From: Viridothelium virens | Taxonomy: Eukaryota; Ascomycota; Dothideomycetes; Trypetheliales; Trypetheliaceae | DNA: 64,000 nucleotides | Direction: 5' to 3' | Assembly (NCBI GenBank): GCA_010094025.1 | Contig: ML991788.1 | Coordinates: 1 to 64,000, forward strand | Shown: one piece after another, positions 58,352 through 64,000 of the stretch | Layout: every line of letters starts with the position of its first letter | Position numbering within the stretch: the stretch's first letter is position 1 | Position numbers and translations under genes: made by a program | The notes under the pieces: model-generated | The model's input: the letters and a program-made list of their open reading frames with translations, nothing else | Told to the model about the DNA's origin: nothing | Database searches by the model: none

Positions 58352-59601
58352 ATGGCTTGTCGATGCTGCGAAGCGGCACTCAAGCGTAATGGTGTCCAAA
58401 CCTCCAACATAGCGAAACTCACTTCTAGGAGAAGCTTCAGTAGCGGCACGCGATACCTCAAAAATGGTAGGCTTCTGTGCCATTGGAGATGGACGACTTC
58501 TCAAAACTTACATTGATCCAGGCGGTCTGCCAATTTTTGGCGAAACCTCCTCACCTGAGCTCGACTCTGTCCTCTCTACACTCCGGTACAAGGTCTTCCT
58601 TCCCAACGCACATCTCAATCAACAGCAGCGTAAGCTCGTATTCCGCGAGAAGTACCGCTCACAACTAGAAACACAACCTGTCAAGGTCACTATAGGTGAC
58701 GAAGAGGTTGAGCTCGTGCACATGGATCAGCTTAACCTCCCCAACACCTGGGACCTCACCAAACGAGTGTTCGCGCTACTGAGCAAGGAAAAGCAGGCCA
58801 AGGACTGGCACAATGTACTCCCGAACCTGATGCATGGTTTTCAAGGAGTGCGGTTCGGACTGAGTCCCGCTAGGATGGAGAAAATGGTGCGAACGGCGAA
58901 CAGTGCGGAAATGCAAGATGTGGTGATGAAATGTTTACAGCAGGTCAAGACTACGAATCTATCGCTCAAGTGGCCGGGCATCAGGTATGAGGTGCTTTGG
59001 GGTATCCATGCGGCAGCTCAAAACGGCGGCACTGAACCTTGGGGCGAGCAAGAGACGAAGCAAGCAATTGGTTGGATGAAGCAAGTAGCGATCCAGTTGG
59101 AAAGCAGGATTCATGGTGGTGGCTTTCTCAATGACAGTCACGATCCGAGAGCCAGTCCTGCTGTCATTGGCCTCCTACTCGAGTTGTATGCCGCAAGAGC
59201 ATCCCAGCATATGGGTGGGGTGGATATGGAAGGTAAGGTCAGAATCTATGCTGAGAGGCTTATGGACGTGTTGCCGCGATGGCGAGATGATTACTTTGCT
59301 GTAAGTATCTACGCTTTGACAAAATCAAGGAAGCGGTGCTAAAAGATGCTAAACCTCATTTCAGGATGCGCCACATGAGGGCCAAAAGCTGGTATTCCAA
59401 GTGATCCTCTACCAGGCTTTGAATCTGGCTCAGAGGGTTCTGGGTGCAGATATGCCTCAAGCCGAGGCTGCGACCAAGAGGAGGAAATCACTTGGAGACC
59501 TGATACAAAAACAGCTGAATACTAATATGATGGAAGTCAAGCCTCAGTATTGCGTCATGCGGATGAAGGAAACTTGGGAAAAGAGGATACAGAAGAAGTG
59601 A
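58352..59601 (+). CDS. Conserved fungal protein, probably mitochondrial
   Basis: Protein of 376 aa from exons 58352-58466, 58522-59300 and 59365-59601. Exon 1 encodes a basic, Ser/Arg-rich presequence (KLTSRRSFSSGTRYLKN), typical of mitochondrial import. It joins through a 55-nt intron to GGLPIFGETSSPELDSVLST. The body has LNQQQRKLVFREKYRSQLE, a short strand pair PVKVTIGDEEVELVHMD, and helical repeats up to WGIHAAAQNGG. A basic tail follows (MRMKETWEKRIQKK). I recall the layout from ascomycete proteins of unknown role, but I cannot name a function. An open frame from the ATG at 58464 would skip the presequence and read through intron 1; the spliced model is better because the second exon then starts at the conserved GGLPIFGE. 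Confidence 0.8.
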
Positions 59602-60728
59602 AAGCTTGATTTTTGCACGAAAGGAAAAGAACTGCAAGAGCCTCTGGCCCTCGTTGCTGTATTATTAGTGGCAGATAATCGAGGATCTGTTGGGACTAGG
59701 CAGCTTACAAGGAGATACGTGAGTGAAAAGGTAATTACCACGATCGCACTACATTCTTTTGTCTAGTTCCGGGATCCGGCCGGCGAGGAAGCCGGGTCCT
59801 ATGGTCCTATGATCCTACGGGTTAGTCCCAGATCCCACGGCCAATTCAAGGCTGACGGTCGAAGACATTCACCATCCTACACGCAGGATCTTATCCTCCT
59901 TGCAGTATTTACAGCACTGCAGACCTTCTCAACAGCCGCAGTCTATCTATTCACCAGACACCTGCCTGTACATTTTGCCACTGCTTTGTACAGAAGTTAC
60001 CACCGGCTTGGATGTACAGCAGGGCTCCGCACGCTTGTGACTATGATATTCACTTCGAATCTGCACTCTTATCAAACCGACTTTGGTACTGTGGGCTCCA
60101 GTGCACATCAAACCCAACCCTTTACCAATAGATCTTCCATAGTGGAGTCATATTCACTTTAAACCCACTCCCTTATCGCCGCAAAGCTGTCACTGTAAGG
60201 CCGCAATCCCATCACAGGTAGATTTATAAGTCGCCACAGGCGCCTACTCATTGCTGCAACTATATCTCTTTTACTCTTCCCTCCCTTTCCCCAATGAATT
60301 TCTCCCATCGTGCTACTTCCAAGATCTACTCCGCATTGTGGGAGGAAGCGTTTATCAATACCGTAGAGCTGGCTGGGCGTTCCTCATCATCTCTTTTTCT
60401 TCATTTTCCTAGTGACTGTTGCGAGAAAGATGGGGGAGCTGAGTAACTTGGCAAATGTATAACGACTTTTACAGCATTGACAGACCTTTAATTGTGGAAT
60501 GCGGCAAAGCTAAATATCCCAACGCTGGTGTCGGGCATCTATTCGTGCTGCTCTCAAGAAAACATCACAACAGCTGCGAAGCTTCGAATTCTTAGAGATG
60601 TCATGAATTGTGAGCTCACCTCTACTCTCTGCCTCTGAGATTCCAATTCAGATGGATTAATTTGATAATCAGCTGTCTTTTCCGACGAGGAACTGGACGA
60701 AGATCGGGAAGATAAGGCTAAAGAAGCA
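59602..60728. other. Intergenic, no supported gene
   Basis: About 1.1 kb. The frame at 59809-60162 has no motif. Nothing else seen. Confidence 0.45.
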
Positions 60729-60777
60729 GGAAAGGAGGAGGAGAAGGAGGAGGAGGAGGAGGAGGAGGAGGAGGAAG
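60729..60777. repeat. GGA/GAG microsatellite
   Basis: About 49 bp made almost only of GGA/GAG triplets with two or three interruptions. Reading the minus strand gives runs of Ser codons, so the Ser-rich open frames there are artefacts of the repeat. Confidence 0.9.
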
Positions 60778-61929
60778 AAACAAAGACAAGGCATTTTACC
60801 CTCCCCATCCAACTCCACTACCAACGCCATGGAGATGTGGTAAGACTCATGTTGGGGGGCGGACACCGGTGACTCGTCGATTGGACTTTAAACCGAAAAG
60901 TCGCCCTTCACCAGAACTGCCAAAAAGTCCTAGCATTAGTAAGATACATCAAGTCTCTCAACTCGTTCTAAGTCGAGCAGTACACAGCTCTTGGAAGTTA
61001 TCGCGGACCAAGGCTAAAGAGCTCTGTGTCACACTCCACACACGAGCAGCGTCAAGAACGATTTGCTAACAATTGGTAGTCAATCACGAAAATGCCACCA
61101 AAGGTTAGTGTATCCTATCCCCGCCATGTCATTTTCCCGAGCTAATGGGAATATAGAACGCTAACACTCCAGTAGGGATATGGTTATATTCCTCAATAAA
61201 GCTAAGTAATCATCTCCGACTCCCACCAGAACGTTTCGAAAGCGCTTTGGAGCCCGGGCTCTAGGCACTCCTCAAATATCAGCAAGATTCTCAATCTCAT
61301 TCGTCCATTGGGCCATCGCAGCGTACATGCCCTCCCATTCCCAACACCGGGCGATGTGGACCTATCGTGGACTCTGCTACTCCCGGACAAGAGGCCCTCA
61401 AAAGATAAACTCGCTGCTGCTGCTGCTGAGAGCAAAGGTGCTGTACCGAAATGCCCGAAATGTCTCAAATGCCATACTGCCAACACCACCACTAATGCTG
61501 CTCTAAAGTCACCAAGATTCCTTACGCCTACGTCATCCTCCTAATCCTGCAAGTCGATAAGTCTCCGCAGAAGTCACCCAAGAAAGACCTGCTACCCTCA
61601 CACTTTCATAGCCTGAATTGGCCGAGTCTACCATGCAGGACAAATCCACACTAGACTCTGAAAAACGGCCGATCAGGGTTTATGATCAGAACTTCGAACG
61701 CTTTCTGATGGAGGGAGGAACGAGGGGTAGTGGGCATGTGACCACCCCCGGGGTAATTACCTACCTTTCTCGCTAGCAATGCTGGGTGTCACTGCAGACT
61801 GGGAATTGAAAGAAGTTGAAGAGGTCGATGACTCGGATGACATCCGCTGCGACGAATAAAAGTTCTGCCTAATCTTTATTCCAACCCTTGGTGACGAAGT
61901 CGATGAAGAAGACCCCCGCTCCTGTAGGA
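60778..61929. other. Intergenic, weakly coding-like
   Basis: A plus frame at 61308-61544 includes DVDLSWTLLLPDKRPSKDKL and a Cys pair (CPKCLKC), but no gene model closes. The GPGTGK-type motif of the following relics is absent here. Confidence 0.35.
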
Positions 61930-62342
61930 GCAAGAACGGTGAGATCAACAGAGTTATATCCACTCTTCTCGCCATGCAACGTGGTCCAATGCAAAGCTAC
62001 GACAGTGACGGTTCGAACCGTTGAGCATCGGTCATCGCCGTTCCCATCAATCAGACCTGCAATGACTTGGTCCAAAGTGTCTACGATTTCGGAAAGCAAC
62101 TCATCACCAATCGAGAATTCCTTGTTGCACGCTTGTATCCTTTATCTATCGGAGACAACATCATCAAGAAAAAAGCGAACGAAGTCCGTCCAAAGAACAG
62201 GCCAGAAATCGAAGTACCTTTTGTCGGCAGTAACACTGAAATGATCGCAGGGATGCAGATACTCCGTTCAATCCATACCTCTGTTAGGGGAGGAGCGAGG
62301 GTGGTGCACGGACCATCCTCCGAGAGGGTCTTCACCTCCTAG
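61930..62342 (+). pseudogene. Superfamily 1 helicase-like relic, copy 1
   Basis: Plus-strand frame reading EINRVISTLLAMQRG, then an in-frame TGA at about 62023, then ASVIAVPINQTCNDLVQSVY and a following stretch LSIGDNIIKKKANEVRPKNR. It aligns with copy 2 about 1 kb downstream (MAVPVNQTCDELVQSI). The block I-A-V-P-x-N-Q-T-x-x-x-L corresponds to helicase motif Ia of DNA2/NAM7-type SF1 enzymes. The Walker A motif before it is not recognisable. Truncated at both ends. Confidence 0.55.
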
Positions 62343-62845
62343 ATAGCGACTATCATAGACTTCACGATATCATGGATCAATGAATTACACCTGAACCTTG
62401 TTTTCACGCTAGAGTCGCCAGCAGATACCTCTAACATAAGCAAGGAGCAAATAGGGACAGGCAGTCACCATCAACAAATCAATGGATGCGGTTGAGATTC
62501 TCGTGCTAGCCTACTGGCCTTGCATCAATACCGATACGTAGATCAACCCTCGATTTATCCACGTTCTGCAATCTCAAGCCCGGGTCTCCGAATTACTTTG
62601 TCTCATGGACTTCACATTCTGTTGTGGTCCCGTTGACGTGTTGCGAGCTGGCACTGCACCATCTCTTCACTGGATCGAAGATCTTTCTATATCAACGTAC
62701 GCCCGAAGCAGACATTCCGCGGATCAGGCCTGTCTGACTACTCTGGCCGAAGCAAGGGGCATTTAAAGGGAAGAGGGAGTGTGCTGGAGCAAAAAGAGGG
62801 GACATCAAAAAGGTCACCAGTCACCTTAACGGTCAGTAAAACGCA

Positions 62846-63678
62846 GTGTTTAAAGACCCCGTTTTCGTCGCGGACGGCTTCATTTTCGTCAAGGGTGGAC
62901 CGGGAACTGGCAAGACTGAGATCAACAAGGTCATCGCAGTCTTGCTTGTCATGCAACGCCCTGACATTCGGGACGCCGACAGTGAGGAGCCAAACCGATA
63001 CCAGACCGTCATGGCTGTCCCGGTCAATCAGACTTGCGATGAGTTGGTTCAATCCATACATGAAATGGCATGCCGACACATTAAGAACTGAGAAGTCCTG
63101 GTATTGCAATTGGTGCTGGCATCGTATTACTCCTCGGCATAGCAGAACACAGACTTTGGAGATGAAGGTTAGAGAGTGGGAAAAGGTCCCATCCAACGCA
63201 GGAATAGCTTAGCTAATCTACTCAACATTATAATTTATTCCATCCAATCGGAATATTTCACAAAAGAACATCACAGATGCACATGATAAAAGCTCTGGCA
63301 AATTCATTTCTATCCCGGCAAAGGACCGTCCACTCTTACATTGGATACGGTGAAGCTCTTGGCCAAGCTGTTTTCGCCGACCATGAGGCAGTGACAGAAG
63401 ACACGCTTCAGAAGGACCGGAATGCACGTCGCGATGTTTAGAAGGGCGAAGTCAACAATGCACGGCAAGCAACCAAGTCCGCAACCTCAATGGAGAAGTT
63501 CCGAGCTATGACAGTCGGTCAGTTCCAAGCTTATGAGAAGAAGACCAAACGCCTCACGGATCTCATGGAGAAGATACAAGTTGACAACGACGAGTTGCAA
63601 AAACGTTGGTCCGCCACCGGCAGCAAGAAGTGCCCCAATCCGAGCCGTCACGATGCACAATACCTCTACACCGGCTAA
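62846..63678 (+). pseudogene. Superfamily 1 helicase-like relic, copy 2
   Basis: Begins FKDPVFVADGFIFVKGGPGT and continues GKTEINKVIAVLLVMQRPD; G-G-P-G-T-G-K-T is a Walker A loop. Motif Ia, VMAVPVNQTCDELVQSIHE, follows after about 30 residues. The frame stops at 63089-63091. After a noisy stretch, a helical, charged part resumes (VFADHEAVTEDTLQKDRNAR), broken by a TAG at about 63438-63440. It runs on to FRAMTVGQFQAYEKKTKRLT and ends at 63676-63678. DEAG-box and later helicase motifs are not visible. Most likely a decayed copy of a DNA2/NAM7-like helicase gene from a multigene family. Confidence 0.55.
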
Positions 63679-63787
63679 CACGTGGGACACGACTTTTGCG
63701 GATGGTACCTCTTTAAACTCTTGGGACGTCTGTGTTCATGAATAAATTGATGATTGAAACTCTGACAATGAATATTATGCGTCATGA

Positions 63788-64000
63788 ATGGCTAATGCCG
63801 TGGACGTAATCGCTGAAACGCAAAAAACGGAAGAAGCGCGAGCGGCCTTAAAATATGTGATTATACAGGAAGATCCAGAGGTCTGTGTGGTTTCACAGAG
63901 AGCAAAGGGTGCAAAAGGCCAGGCTCGGCAGCCACCCGAGGATGATAAGGTCGTACCAGAGTCTTCTGCTGGAAACGCAGGTTCGGAACCACCGCTGATC
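63788..64000 (+). CDS. Partial open frame running off the right edge
   Basis: From an ATG at 63788 the frame stays open for 71 codons to the window end. It reads MANAVDVIAETQKTEEARAA then LKYVIIQEDPEVCVVSQRAKG, then an acidic, Pro/Gly-rich part. It may be a later section of the helicase-like gene just upstream or a separate gene. No domain can be named on this length. Confidence 0.35.
   Translation, partial: MANAVDVIAETQKTEEARAALKYVIIQEDPEVCVVSQRAKGAKGQARQPPEDDKVVPESSAGNAGSEPPLI

Noticed and set aside
60554-60866. Serine- and leucine-rich minus-strand frames
   Set aside because: Product of translating the GGA/GAG repeat.

Overview
The window comes from a filamentous ascomycete (Pezizomycotina). 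Most genes carry one to four introns of about 45-130 nt with GT..AG ends and CTRAY-like branch sites. The gene content also fits: HET-domain protein, Rhodopsin/PTH11-type membrane proteins, GH11 xylanase, KRE2-type mannosyltransferase and DHA1 transporters. A class such as Dothideomycetes or Leotiomycetes is plausible from style, but I cannot fix the species. Exon joins below were worked out by hand; every spliced model with a start codon closes in frame to a stop.

Region 0.8-17.9 kb is accessory metabolism. It holds a decayed FAD monooxygenase, a DHA1-type MFS transporter, a Rhodopsin-type membrane protein, an O-methyltransferase, a GNAT acetyltransferase, an amidohydrolase of the dihydroxybenzoate/resorcylate decarboxylase family, a secreted GH11 xylanase, a HET-domain protein and a membrane protein. 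Between 17.9 and 19.5 kb lie a short-chain dehydrogenase relic and a cysteine-rich secreted protein.

Region 20-33 kb is a dense housekeeping block: cleavage factor Im 25 kDa subunit, Dug3-like amidotransferase, a But2-like secreted protein, gamma-tubulin complex component GCP5, GT15 mannosyltransferase, cytochrome c oxidase subunit COX6 and an ELO fatty-acid elongase. Several pairs are head to head across 260-900 bp.

Region 33-54 kb is gene-poor. It has a small unknown gene, a PTH11-like receptor with a long disordered tail, a pogo/Fot1 transposon relic, a secreted protein lying alone, a CPA2 cation/proton antiporter, a 796-aa unknown protein and a secreted protein resembling T1-type ribonucleases. 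These deserts contain the best candidates for undescribed lineage-specific proteins.

Region 54.8-59.6 kb returns to core genes: a zinc-free MDR oxidoreductase, splicing factor PRP45/SNW1 and a probable mitochondrial protein. From 59.6 kb to the end the sequence is mostly non-coding. It includes a GGA repeat and two diverged, decayed copies of a superfamily 1 helicase-like gene, then an open frame running off the right edge.

No rRNA, convincing tRNA, CRISPR array or whole mobile element was found.
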